From an uncultured Chthonomonas sp. (GTDB lineage Bacteria; Armatimonadota; Chthonomonadetes; Chthonomonadales; Chthonomonadaceae): a DNA stretch of 64,000 nucleotides. Numbering within the stretch: position 1 is the first letter of the stretch; the number at the start of each line of letters is the position of its first letter. Position numbers and translations under genes: made by a program. The stretch spans positions 1 through 64,000 of the forward strand of contig CAIXIX010000136.1 in assembly GCA_903919615.1 (NCBI GenBank). Direction: 5' to 3'. Under the pieces are notes generated by a model. It had not been told where the DNA came from. It was given only the letters and a program-made list of their open reading frames with translations, and searched no databases. Of the stretch, positions 16,801 to 24,262 are shown in pieces.

Positions 16801-17067
16801 CGTAGCTGGCAACCCAATATGCGTCAGATCGAGGTCCACGACCGCTACGCCTGCTTCACGCAACCGATCCGCCGTCCGCACCTTCAAGCTGGACTTGCCT
16901 AGTTGCCGCGTGTTAAGCACGTAACAGAAATCGCCGCATGTAAGTGACGCGAATAACTCCTCGTCGGCACCGCGTTTTACGTAACAGCCACTGTCGGTCG
17001 GCAGCGTGCCTCCGGATACGAAGAAGCGTTTAGGCCTCGGTGATGTTTCTGGTTTCGTGCCCGGCAT
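13858..17067 (-). CDS. AAA-like ATPase with transmembrane segment and 14 WD40 blades
   Basis: This 1069-residue protein has an N-terminal AAA_35-type P-loop domain (~1-350): Walker A-like NTRQLGKSSL (~52-61) and Walker B LVFFIDEID (~150). One transmembrane helix follows (~395-415, ATVSLVICALAIVAM). A WD40 region (~490-1069) has about 14 repeats recognisable by SPDG…IW/VWD motifs, enough for two seven-bladed propellers. The layout resembles STAND-type signalling ATPases, with an NTPase switch tethered to a ligand-binding propeller. Its start lies two bases after the stop of the BTAD-AAA gene, indicating coupled expression. The physiological role is unknown. Confidence 0.88.
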   Translation of the reverse strand: MPGTKPETSPRPKRFFVSGGTLPTDSGCYVKRGADEELFASLTCGDFCYVLNTRQLGKSSLKVRTADRLREAGVAVVDLDLTHIGLPATSEQWYYGMLLEIGSQLSLTAPLRDFWREHREQVAPFQRWQMAMREIVLGSVLGQLVFFIDEIDNVRSLSFPTDEFFAGIRECYNRRALDPEYARWTFCLLGVASPADLISDSQTTPFNIGTRIELNDFTRQEASHLADGLHASSRSNAMELYDRIFFWTNGHPYLTQRLCRAVAEIPESQTKTASAIDQICEQLFFAPEARHNDDNLAFVGNRLTRGARDLAALLGLYSKVLQGRNVGDPVTISLVTELRLAGVVRVESGRLYVRNRIYARVFDRVWVRENLPDAEIRRQREAYRKGIARATAFYATVSLVICALAIVAMKLKGQADRNASLLRKEAARTLEQTVNAQRQLYYANMAAAPRDWQAGHLAHLKQLLEETSKNENRGWEWGYWHHLCNLEVARIPLYQAVLSVGISPDGLRLALPGKHGVELCDAMSGSIVRSLGELESDSVITTAYSPDGDRIAAGGANGGIWVWDVATGRQVLAIRATGSPIQVLRYSDDGLLIVSSDYFYRNVRIRDSKTGLDLLRSGLAPDDHGYVSNDGRHMIVLGHDGIARTIALAHWKVEHSWPANDTDFGRVALSPDGRRLATWGFGVNLRILDADTGRTTRLIAHKSSPEVVAFSKDGSHLITACKDGSTTIWDAVSGDDLVTLRIDPPANFAAFFPDGGHVVTLGDESFVKVWSARNERRLVSFHAQREFVIGLGFSPDGKRIVTGGADSVARVWDVATGSKLFELAGHTSDVYAAAFSPDGKKILTGSNDATAIVWDAYSGLALNTLHGRGGRVDSVAWSPDGRSVATGHHDGAARIWDSADWKMSRTIRGRAVRVMSLAFLTDGSQLVTAGPDLEAKGAMDITNISNGYCKWSATCPQWLWSVAATPDGSKVACGCQDNTIRVFDARNGREQPFLQGHTDNVHAVAISPDGRRILSGSHDGTVRIWDTNTGHETLLLQCPHEVYAVAWSPDGQHIAAGGRDGIVRIWSNQ

Positions 17068-17069
17068 AC

Positions 17070-18938
17070 TTAATTCAGTTCTCTCTCTAGATAGGCTTTA
17101 TAGAGCCGGCACCGAATTTGTGCTACGCCACGAGGCGCTCCGAACACAATTCCTGCGCTCCTGAGACGATAGAAGCTTTCGGAGGTCAGGCTGCGCCCGT
17201 CACGCAGAATGCTTCGGGCCTCACTTATGAGGCGGGTATCCTGTTGCAACGATTGCAGCATCCGGATAAGATGGTCGCCGAGTATCCCATCGCTGCAGCT
17301 GTAGCCTAGCTCCAGATCCGCTATTCTTGCACCGCGCTCAACTACTTCATATAAAATGCGCCTCGTGAGGTAAGGCTGACCGCCAACCAGTTCGTACAGT
17401 TGCATCAATTCCGAATCACTGCGTAGTGGCGAGCCATACCTAATGTTAAGTTCCCGAACTTCATCTAGCGTGAAATCCTGCAAGACAAGCCTCGTACCGA
17501 CATTGAAAGGCGACTGATTGAGATCCGATATAAAGAGATGTGCTTCCGTCGCATAGGCAATTGCAACCGTCAATTTAGACCAGGGGCCGGTTGCGTCCAG
17601 TGCTCTTCGGTTATGCCACGACCGTATCAAACCAAAGATTTCACTGCCGAATGGGCATTGGAATAACCGGTCGACCTCGTCCAATCCCCATACTAAATGC
17701 CGGTCTGCATTGCGAAGAACCTGGTCTCTCATATAGTAGTCTAGATTGAGGCTCGCCCCAAGTCCCGAGTCCCAGGTTTTAGTAGGTGGCGCGGGTATAT
17801 CGAGTTCAAGGTACAGCGTATTCGCAAGTGCTAAGCACAGACTATCAACGTCAGAGAGATGGACCCGATTGAGTGCTTGAAGATCCAGGAGCGCCACACT
17901 GCTTCCGGATTCCCTGGCTTGTCGTAGTCCGCGAGCCAAGAGCGAAGTTTTGCCGACCTGGCGGGCGCCTTTCACGAGGACGATACTATCACGATAATTA
18001 ATTGCTTGATGGAACTCCCCGTCAACATTTCGTTCAATATAGAACGCGGAGTCAACGGGTACGGCGCCGCCTATCGGTTCAGATCGAAGTGGCGCAGTTT
18101 CCAATGGCCGACGCTGCCGCGAGACGCCGGGGGCTGCTTGGATGTTCGATAAACGAGGCGCTGGTTGGCTAGGAGGTCGGTTGGCGCGCTCTTCCGCACG
18201 AAGCGAGTGAAAAAGCACAGTGGTTTCTAGAGAAGGCTCCGCATTGATTTCGCGGTGCAGCATAACCCTCAAATCCCGGTAAACCGCAATTGCCGCGGCA
18301 GTGTCGCCGCAATCAGAATACGCGCACATCAGGTTGCGGTGTGTTGATTCGCGCATTGGGTTGGCTTCCGCCAATCTGCACAGACACGCAATCGCACCGT
18401 TTCGGTTTCCATCTACTGCGTATTGAGCAGCCAGCGAATCCAGCGCTTCCTCATACTGCTTTTCTCGAATAAGCCGCTCCTGATAGACCCACCCGTCCGA
18501 ACAGTCTTCCATAAGTGGGCTGGTGTACAGATCGACGGCGCGCTGCAGGGCTTCGCGATTACCACATTTGATCTCGCGATCAAATGCACATACATCTATG
18601 TCGACACCGGACGTGTTAAGCCGCAATGCATGTCCGGGCAACACAGCGAGACTTGCGCCACATTCGCCGAGAGCGCTGCGCAGCTCACTCAGGTTTTGCC
18701 TCAGGTAGGCGAGGGCCTGGCTCTCGATGCTATCCGGCCAGAGCATGCCGGCAAGCCAATTGCGCGCTACGCTGCGATCCGCTCGGAGGGCAAGCAAGGC
18801 GAGCAGGTCAAGCGTTTTTCGGGATCGGAGGCGTGGTAGTGGGATTCCGCCAACGTACACCGCCATCGGGCCGAACATCCGGATAACAAACATACTGTGG
18901 CTGACGGCGGGCGGTTCGGTCAACGAGGAATCTCCCAT
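17070..18938 (-). CDS. BTAD/SARP-type regulator fused to an AAA-like ATPase
   Basis: The N-terminus is a winged-helix OmpR-like DNA-binding domain (MFVIRMFGPMAVYVGGIPLP…, RSRKTLDLLALLAL). A bacterial transcriptional activator domain follows to ~residue 240 (YRDLRVMLHREINAEPSLET). The C-terminal half is a P-loop domain paralogous to that of the next gene, with Walker A KGARQVGKTSLLARG and Walker B LVWGLDEVDRL. It also shares the FNVGTRLVLQDFT motif with the neighbour's PFNIGTRIELNDFT. The start is uncertain: I use ATG 18938; GTG 19037 and ATG 18893 are alternatives, none with a good ribosome binding site. The gene is divergent from the PEP-CTERM genes and forms an operon with the AAA-WD40 gene. 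Confidence 0.85.
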   Translation of the reverse strand: MGDSSLTEPPAVSHSMFVIRMFGPMAVYVGGIPLPRLRSRKTLDLLALLALRADRSVARNWLAGMLWPDSIESQALAYLRQNLSELRSALGECGASLAVLPGHALRLNTSGVDIDVCAFDREIKCGNREALQRAVDLYTSPLMEDCSDGWVYQERLIREKQYEEALDSLAAQYAVDGNRNGAIACLCRLAEANPMRESTHRNLMCAYSDCGDTAAAIAVYRDLRVMLHREINAEPSLETTVLFHSLRAEERANRPPSQPAPRLSNIQAAPGVSRQRRPLETAPLRSEPIGGAVPVDSAFYIERNVDGEFHQAINYRDSIVLVKGARQVGKTSLLARGLRQARESGSSVALLDLQALNRVHLSDVDSLCLALANTLYLELDIPAPPTKTWDSGLGASLNLDYYMRDQVLRNADRHLVWGLDEVDRLFQCPFGSEIFGLIRSWHNRRALDATGPWSKLTVAIAYATEAHLFISDLNQSPFNVGTRLVLQDFTLDEVRELNIRYGSPLRSDSELMQLYELVGGQPYLTRRILYEVVERGARIADLELGYSCSDGILGDHLIRMLQSLQQDTRLISEARSILRDGRSLTSESFYRLRSAGIVFGAPRGVAQIRCRLYKAYLERELN

Positions 18939-18975
18939 TTCACGACAATGGTTGCACCATTCGCACACCACATAC

Positions 18976-19036
18976 GAATCTCCTTCGCTTTCACATACAT
19001 TCCAACATATGCTTGCCGTGTAAGATGTCGATGTCA
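18976..19036. promoter_or_regulatory. shared upstream element, copy A
   Basis: TCCTTCGCTTTC, then a gap, then ACATATGC and a GTGTAAGATGTC-like block, recurs in the same order at 20820-20880. Copy A lies between the BTAD gene and the first PEP-CTERM gene, copy B before the third. Conservation in two intergenic regions suggests a promoter or operator. The GTG start at 19037 of the longer BTAD ORF would fall inside this region. Confidence 0.45.
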
Positions 19037-19166
19037 CAATCGAACGCGGTACACATGGATAACTTGGTAACGCGATGTTCCTACAGTGGTGCTACTCCTC
19101 GTACAACGGCGAGCGGCTTGTGTTCGAACAAACTCGGCGGAAATCGACTTTCAAAGGAGCAATCAA

Positions 19167-19862
19167 ATGCTGTACGGAAATAGAATTAAGATGGCGCTGG
19201 CAGTGATCGGTTGCATCACATTTTCGATCAATTTCGCCGCGGCCCAGACGTTCGATGCGTCGGCCGATTTTGACGTTGCACATAACCCCAGTCAGATCAA
19301 CGGCGGTGCTTTTCGATACGGCTACGAAACGGCGCCAGGCAGCACCTTCAATCTCTTCCTGACACCTTACAACAACTCAGGTAAGCTCCTGGGATGGACG
19401 ACTGGGAGCGGCGTTCCTATCGCGGCGAAGAATATCAGCGGCAGCACGTTCTATGTGCAGCCAGGCGATGTCCTGTTACATCCGGACAGCTCGGGCGACT
19501 ACAGCGTAGTGCGCTTTGTGGCACCCAGCAGCGGCACGTACACACTCTCCTCTTCGTTCGATGGTGGGCCATCTGGTGCAACGACCGACGTGCATGTGCT
19601 ATTGAACAGCGTTGCGCTCTTTAACGGCAATGTCTCCGGCAATGTTGTTTCCTACTCCAACTCCCATCTGGCGCTGTCCGGAGGTGATGAAGTCGATTTT
19701 GCCGTGGGGTATGGCATTGATGGCAGCTACCTCTCCGACTCCACCGGCCTCCTGGCGACGCTGACCGACGTCTCGCCGGCAACACCGGAACCCAACGCTC
19801 TTATTGGCTTGAGTGGACTCTGTGCAGCCTTTGGGTTGACCCGGGCTCGCCATAAACGGTAG
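19167..19862 (+). CDS. PEP-CTERM exported protein
   Basis: This 231-residue secreted protein begins with a signal peptide (residues ~1-28, ending NFAAAQ). It ends with the PEP-CTERM sorting signal: TPEPN, a hydrophobic stretch (ALIGLSGLCAAFGL) and a basic tail (TRARHKR). Exosortase-type systems cleave at this motif and deliver such proteins to the outer surface or extracellular matrix. The middle is a beta-rich, Gly/Ser/Asn-rich region lacking enzyme motifs. The ATG at 19167 has AAAGGAGC upstream; the ORF-track start 81 bases earlier lacks support. No exosortase gene is in this window. Confidence 0.87.
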   Translation: MLYGNRIKMALAVIGCITFSINFAAAQTFDASADFDVAHNPSQINGGAFRYGYETAPGSTFNLFLTPYNNSGKLLGWTTGSGVPIAAKNISGSTFYVQPGDVLLHPDSSGDYSVVRFVAPSSGTYTLSSSFDGGPSGATTDVHVLLNSVALFNGNVSGNVVSYSNSHLALSGGDEVDFAVGYGIDGSYLSDSTGLLATLTDVSPATPEPNALIGLSGLCAAFGLTRARHKR

Positions 19863-19971
19863 ATAAACTCGGCCCGCAAGTGGAAATGCTGGAATATTCC
19901 GTAGAATACGCTTTGGGAAGGCTTTCTACTCGGGATCGACCAGCTGACAAAGTCGAAAGGCAGTGTAGAAA

Positions 19972-20802
19972 ATGAGATACCGTATTCCTTCATGCTCCAT
20001 GCATTTAGCCGGACTACTATTCGTGCTGATTCCAGTGGCTCCTTCCGGTGCGCAAACCATCTGGGTTTCTGATTATGCTACAGGCGACGTAGGTACTTTC
20101 GATCGTACTTTAGGCACGGTAACCAAGACGTCCTTGCTTGGGACCGCCATGACAGACATCGCTTTCAATCCCGTAAACCGCATTTTCTACGGTATCGGTT
20201 ATAACGACAACCTGTATACATTCGATCCAACCTCTGGTGCTACAACATTGATCGGCAATGACGGCGGAGTCTTTTTGGCCGGATTAGGTTTTCGAAATGA
20301 TGGATTGCTGGTTGGCGGCACCGGGAACGACCTGTACACAATAAACATAACTACCGGAGCTGCAACACATGTACAGAGCTTGAGTGGATCGGGCCAGGGA
20401 GCCGATCTTGTCTTCGATAGTTCCAACAATCTGTATCTCACCACTGCTGACGCGCACATATATAAGTTCACTGACTTTCTGGGCAGCAGCGCGTATGCAG
20501 ATCTAGGCAGTACCGGTCTGCCCGATGGCGGCGTCGCATTAGCTTACAATGGCAGTCAGTTGTACGTCTTTGATAACGGCACGAGCCAATTTTCGGTATT
20601 CAACCCGATTTCGAGTGCGCATACCGTGTTTTCGTATTCCGGCAACCTGGGAAGTATCGTAGGTGGCGCTACCTTTGAGCCGGCCATTTCTGGCGTTCCC
20701 GAACCGGGGGCATTAGCGATTCTTCCCGGCTTGGGAGTAGCATCACTCTTCACCGTACGCAGAATACGACGGCGCGCGCAGCCGAACGAGCAGCTGGGAT
20801 GA
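19972..20802 (+). CDS. PEP-CTERM exported protein, probable beta-propeller
   Basis: This 276-residue protein has a signal peptide ending around SGAQ (residue ~28) and a C-terminal VPEPGALAILPGLGVASLF followed by an Arg-rich tail, the PEP-CTERM sorting signal. The central region has repeated blocks of the type LYTFDPTSGATTLIG and LYTINITTGAATHV, spaced ~45 residues apart, resembling YVTN/NHL-like propeller blades. It is likely a surface or matrix protein rather than an enzyme. It is one of three adjacent genes of this class, each with its own 100-200-base leader. Confidence 0.85.
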   Translation: MRYRIPSCSMHLAGLLFVLIPVAPSGAQTIWVSDYATGDVGTFDRTLGTVTKTSLLGTAMTDIAFNPVNRIFYGIGYNDNLYTFDPTSGATTLIGNDGGVFLAGLGFRNDGLLVGGTGNDLYTINITTGAATHVQSLSGSGQGADLVFDSSNNLYLTTADAHIYKFTDFLGSSAYADLGSTGLPDGGVALAYNGSQLYVFDNGTSQFSVFNPISSAHTVFSYSGNLGSIVGGATFEPAISGVPEPGALAILPGLGVASLFTVRRIRRRAQPNEQLG

Positions 20803-20819
20803 CGGCCAACTGCCGCTTT

Positions 20820-20880
20820 TGGATTTCCTTCGCTTTCGCATCAATTCGGACATATGCAAACGCTGTATTATGTCAACGAG
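20820..20880. promoter_or_regulatory. shared upstream element, copy B
   Basis: This is the second copy of the TCCTTCGCTTTC…ACATATGC…TATTATGTC element, lying ~170 bases before the third PEP-CTERM gene; see copy A at 18976. Confidence 0.45.
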
Positions 20881-21048
20881 ATCATGATCGAAATAGGCAA
20901 GGGGTATCGAAAGGAATTATTTCAATTGAAACAAGCAATTGCAATATCGCTTTAGAATTGTGATGTAATTCCAACAAATCCGTTCGCACGCCATTGATGT
21001 CGGTTGTCACCGCCGGCACGCGGCGTTTCATTCGAGAGGAAATCGTCG

Positions 21049-21612
21049 ATGAAAGTTCACGCAGCCATTTTATTGTGTTTTCTGGGGCCGACTCTGTGTG
21101 CTCGGACGGCAACCGCGCAGTCATACACATTTGTGGGCAGCTGGGACCTCGCAACTATAGACGGTGGCTACGGTAATTCCAGCAATCCGTATCTCTGGTT
21201 TAACAATCCGCTGTGTTATTCAGGTGTCTCTGCCGCTGCGCTTTTATTCGGCGGCAGTCCGGCCGACTATGTTACGTCGACAGTCGATAGCAATCCAGCA
21301 AACATCAACTTTGATGCATTTGTTGATGGTTACGGTTACGGTAACGATCTGTACTTGTATAGTCCAGCTCCAGACACGTTCTTTCTTCAGACGGATTCCG
21401 GCTACCAATTCGGATCTTCCTTTTCAGCTTACGTTGTTGACCACGCTCCATTCGACGGCTCAGGGTCATTTGTCAACTACGCTTTCAGAATAAATCCAAC
21501 ACCTGAACCTGGAGCATTTGCCGTTGCTGTTAGTTTAGGTATCACTGGGTTTGCTCTTATTCGCCGCAGACGCCGAAGCTTGATTCCCCAAAATTCAAAG
21601 GTCGGTCAATAA
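21049..21612 (+). CDS. PEP-CTERM exported protein
   Basis: This 187-residue protein has a signal peptide (MKVHAAILLCFLGPTLCARTATAQ) and a C-terminal TPEPGAFAVAVSLGITGFAL with the basic tail IRRRRR, a canonical PEP-CTERM signal. The mature part is aromatic- and Gly-rich (for example DGYGYGNDLYLYSP) with no recognised catalytic motif. The start ATG 21049 is preceded by GAGGAAA; the 15-residue upstream extension in the ORF track is unlikely. It is the third PEP-CTERM gene in tandem. Confidence 0.86.
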   Translation: MKVHAAILLCFLGPTLCARTATAQSYTFVGSWDLATIDGGYGNSSNPYLWFNNPLCYSGVSAAALLFGGSPADYVTSTVDSNPANINFDAFVDGYGYGNDLYLYSPAPDTFFLQTDSGYQFGSSFSAYVVDHAPFDGSGSFVNYAFRINPTPEPGAFAVAVSLGITGFALIRRRRRSLIPQNSKVGQ

Positions 21613-21668
21613 ACTTCGAAAAGGGCATGTTGCATATCGGTTTCGGCATTTAATTCGTAGGAAGAATC

Positions 21669-21698
21669 CGCCCTGGTATTTCAACTTCCTGGGCGGGT
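21669..21698. terminator. weak hairpin between PEP-CTERM and alkD-like genes
   Basis: Arms around CCGCCC and GGGCGG with a ~17-base loop lie between two convergent genes. A short GTTATTAAAG follows, so termination strength is doubtful. Confidence 0.4.
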
Positions 21699-21719
21699 TA
21701 TTAAAGAACGTACTTCGAA

Positions 21720-22427
21720 TCAACACTTCGCGGTTTTGCGCTTCTTACCAATCTGTCCTTTTGCCTGCACCTTGCGAATTACCTCGGCCGAGTCGGGAAT
21801 CTTGCAGGCTGTGTCTCCCATATCGACCATCACTGCGCCGATTTCTGCCGAGCATGCAAGGGCATACTCGGTGAGTGGCGCGATACAGGTTCCGATAGAG
21901 CCTACGAACCCATTCATGCTGGCTCGAACGCGGTTGGGGCTCGAATGGATACTGTTCTTGACCCGGGTAAGCAGCGACCTGTAAGCTTCAATATCCAACC
22001 TATCGTCCGGTGTAATGAGTGCGATGCTGGAGAGGGTACGCCACCCGGCGCAGGCGATGGTATCCACAGGCGAATTGATCCATTTATGGGCAATCTCCCA
22101 TCCGGCCGGGCTGCCCGCCGCAACCCAGGGAACGGTCGATTCGGATAGCAGCGACCAGTAGGCCGCATCCACCCACCGCTGCAGGTCATCCTCCGTCATT
22201 CGGGCATCATCGGCAATGAGCCCCGCAAGGTACATCGCGTCCGACACTCCCGTTGCATAGAGCTGAAGCGCAAGCTCATGATCGACCTTGACGCGCTTCT
22301 CGATGGTTTTCAGGTACTCGACCTTAACGCCATAGAACGGCTCACGCGCGCCATGCTTGACAAGGACTTTTTTGATCGACTCGGAGCCGTTCGCGCGCAA
22401 CTCCTCCATAACCTCATCGAACGTCAT
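21720..22427 (-). CDS. DNA alkylation repair protein, AlkD-like HEAT-repeat fold
   Basis: This ~235-residue all-helical protein matches the DNA alkylation repair family (COG4912-type), with the opening MTFDEVMEELRANGSES and the region REPFYGVKVEYLKTIEK. AlkD proteins are glycosylases that remove bulky or cationic alkylpurines without base flipping. This branch is often annotated generically and may lack glycosylase activity. The start ATG 22427 has AGGTGA upstream; the 81-residue ORF-track extension has no support. The C-terminus is Lys-rich (KAKGQIGKKRKTAKC). It is convergent with the PEP-CTERM genes. Confidence 0.78.
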   Translation of the reverse strand: MTFDEVMEELRANGSESIKKVLVKHGAREPFYGVKVEYLKTIEKRVKVDHELALQLYATGVSDAMYLAGLIADDARMTEDDLQRWVDAAYWSLLSESTVPWVAAGSPAGWEIAHKWINSPVDTIACAGWRTLSSIALITPDDRLDIEAYRSLLTRVKNSIHSSPNRVRASMNGFVGSIGTCIAPLTEYALACSAEIGAVMVDMGDTACKIPDSAEVIRKVQAKGQIGKKRKTAKC

Positions 22428-22694
22428 GACTAATTCACCTTGTTTCCTGGTTTGAGAATATGATCGCAGTACTGGATCGATTGCGCCAATCGAGGCGCAT
22501 CTAGTAGGAAATAATTGCACATTTCGAGCAACAGATCTGCTGATTTTACCTGAAGCTTGGCGTCGCTCACGTTCCGGCTTTAGTCGGAGTTTTGAAGCTT
22601 CCTCGGCCGGTGCAATCTTGCACCTGAACCAAATTCTCAGAATAGGCAACTCCCTTCGCTCTGCCGACAATAACTAGGGTACAAAACTCTGCCG

Positions 22695-22723
22695 TTGATA
22701 CCACGAGCTAGCTATGCTATAAT
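22695..22723 (+). promoter_or_regulatory. sigma-70-type promoter of the lacI-type gene
   Basis: TTGATA (22695-22700) and TATAAT (22718-22723) are spaced by 17 bases. A small inverted repeat GCTAT…ATAGC (22728-22743) directly downstream could be an operator for the LacI protein. The rest of the 22428-22792 gap shows no gene. Confidence 0.65.
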
Positions 22724-22792
22724 CCGTGCTATCACGAAATAGCTTTCCCGTTTCAGCATTGGCCAATTGATACGCATGGAAGAAAACTGACC

Positions 22793-23845
22793 GTGAGACG
22801 CCCTACTGGACATCCTACTATCGCGACTATCGCGGCGCATATGGGCGTGTCGCGAGCGACAGTCACGCATGTTCTCAACGGTCGAGCCACGGAACAGCGC
22901 ATTCATCCGGAGACTCAGAAGCGAGTTCTGGAGGCTGCACGCGAGCTTGGCTACCGCCCAAACGCTGCCGCCCGGGCGATCCGTTCAGGTAAGTTTGGCA
23001 GCGTAGCGCTCATTCAGTCTCAACTTGGGCAGTATCTGCCCTCAGAACTACTGTATGGCCTTACTTCCGCATTAGTGGCGCGGGATATGCTGCTCGTGCT
23101 AACTCAGATTGCAAATATCGACGCTGCCGGCGATTCGTATGTGGCGCAAACGATGCGCGAGTTATCGGTGGATGGCGTATTCGTCAATCGCCATGGCGGC
23201 GCCCCGCCTCCGTACCTCGATCGGATTATTAAGCTAAGAATTCCTGCGGTGTTTCTCAATTCGAAGCAGGAGTTTGATGCCATCTATCCGGACGACTTTC
23301 AGGGCGGCGAGTTGGCTACAGCGTTCCTGCTCGTTCTGCAGCACGAGCGGATCGCTTACGTCGAGTCGGAGTTACGGCGCGTTCCCCACTATAGCGAGAC
23401 GGATCGGCGATCGGGTTATGAGCGCACTATGGCATCCGCAGGAAAGGCGCCATGGGTCTATCAACTTCCCGTAGATTGGCGTTCGCCGGGTGGTGGTAGC
23501 GAAGATCAGCGCATGTTGGCGGCGGTGGCGCTGTTAGATAGGCCCAACCGTCCGACCGCGGTGCTTGCCTACGAGTTCGGCGAATCGATGGCCGTCGTGC
23601 GCGCCGCACTAACTCTCGGGTTGCGGATCCCGGAGGATTTGTCGCTTATCCAGTTTCACAACCGGATCGACCCTGGCGCGTTTATTCCCGTTCACACAGT
23701 TAGCAATATGATGCAGCAGGTCGGTGAGAGCGCTGTCGGAATGCTGCTCGAGAAGATTGCAAAGCCGGATGCTGCACTGCCCTCAAAGGCAATTCCGGAG
23801 ATTCTCATCGAAGGCGCTACGTGCTTGCCATTTCGGCGCGATTAA
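22793..23845 (+). CDS. LacI-family transcriptional regulator
   Basis: This 350-residue repressor or activator has an N-terminal LacI headpiece (TIATIAAHMGVSRATVTHVLNGRAT, residues ~9-33), the hinge region YRPNAAARAIRSGK, and a periplasmic-binding-protein-like effector domain (~60-350). The start is GTG 22793. Its position at the head of a block of xylan- and arabinan-degrading genes suggests it senses a pentose or oligosaccharide and controls that block. That is context-based inference; the effector is not readable from the sequence. Confidence 0.9.
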   Translation: MRRPTGHPTIATIAAHMGVSRATVTHVLNGRATEQRIHPETQKRVLEAARELGYRPNAAARAIRSGKFGSVALIQSQLGQYLPSELLYGLTSALVARDMLLVLTQIANIDAAGDSYVAQTMRELSVDGVFVNRHGGAPPPYLDRIIKLRIPAVFLNSKQEFDAIYPDDFQGGELATAFLLVLQHERIAYVESELRRVPHYSETDRRSGYERTMASAGKAPWVYQLPVDWRSPGGGSEDQRMLAAVALLDRPNRPTAVLAYEFGESMAVVRAALTLGLRIPEDLSLIQFHNRIDPGAFIPVHTVSNMMQQVGESAVGMLLEKIAKPDAALPSKAIPEILIEGATCLPFRRD

Positions 23846-24262
23846 TGGATTGCCCAACGGCATAGCCGCAACCAATGAAGAGGCTCACGCAAAGCACGAC
23901 CCCGTTAGGAATGAAAGCGGATGCAGTGTACCTGAGGCGCGGCTTCCTTCGACCGCCGTTTGATATCACAATTCGATAGGACAGGGCCGCTTGTTGCTTT
24001 CGGAGCCTCGCTCCCCTCCCTAACCCTCCCCTGATTCGCTCGCAAGCTCGCAGGGGCGGGGACAAGTTCGGCGCCTCCGGAAGACAACGCGTCTCGGAAT
24101 TGGTGGCGTGAAAGAAGAGACTCACGCAAAGAACGCAAAGCCTGAGAAATGCGAATTAGCGGCGATAACGCTTACTGAAACATGGCTTATTGCGAAGCTC
24201 AAGCAATATATACTCCAAGGCTTATGGCCTTGCAGCACGTTAAAACTGGAGGAACAGAAACC
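23846..24262. other. leader of the xylan locus, with short repeats
   Basis: This ~415-base gap holds two copies of GAAGAGRCTCACGCAAAG (about 23877 and 24113). A related CTCACGCAAAG with GCACGACCCCGT recurs at ~32870. A stem CCCCTG/CAGGGG (24027-24053) encloses GCGAGCTTGCGAGC. No convincing gene is present. Confidence 0.45.

Noticed and set aside
24001-24060. possible REP-type or CRISPR-like repeat
   Set aside because: Only one stem-loop and no regularly spaced repeat units. No CRISPR array or cas gene is visible anywhere in the window.
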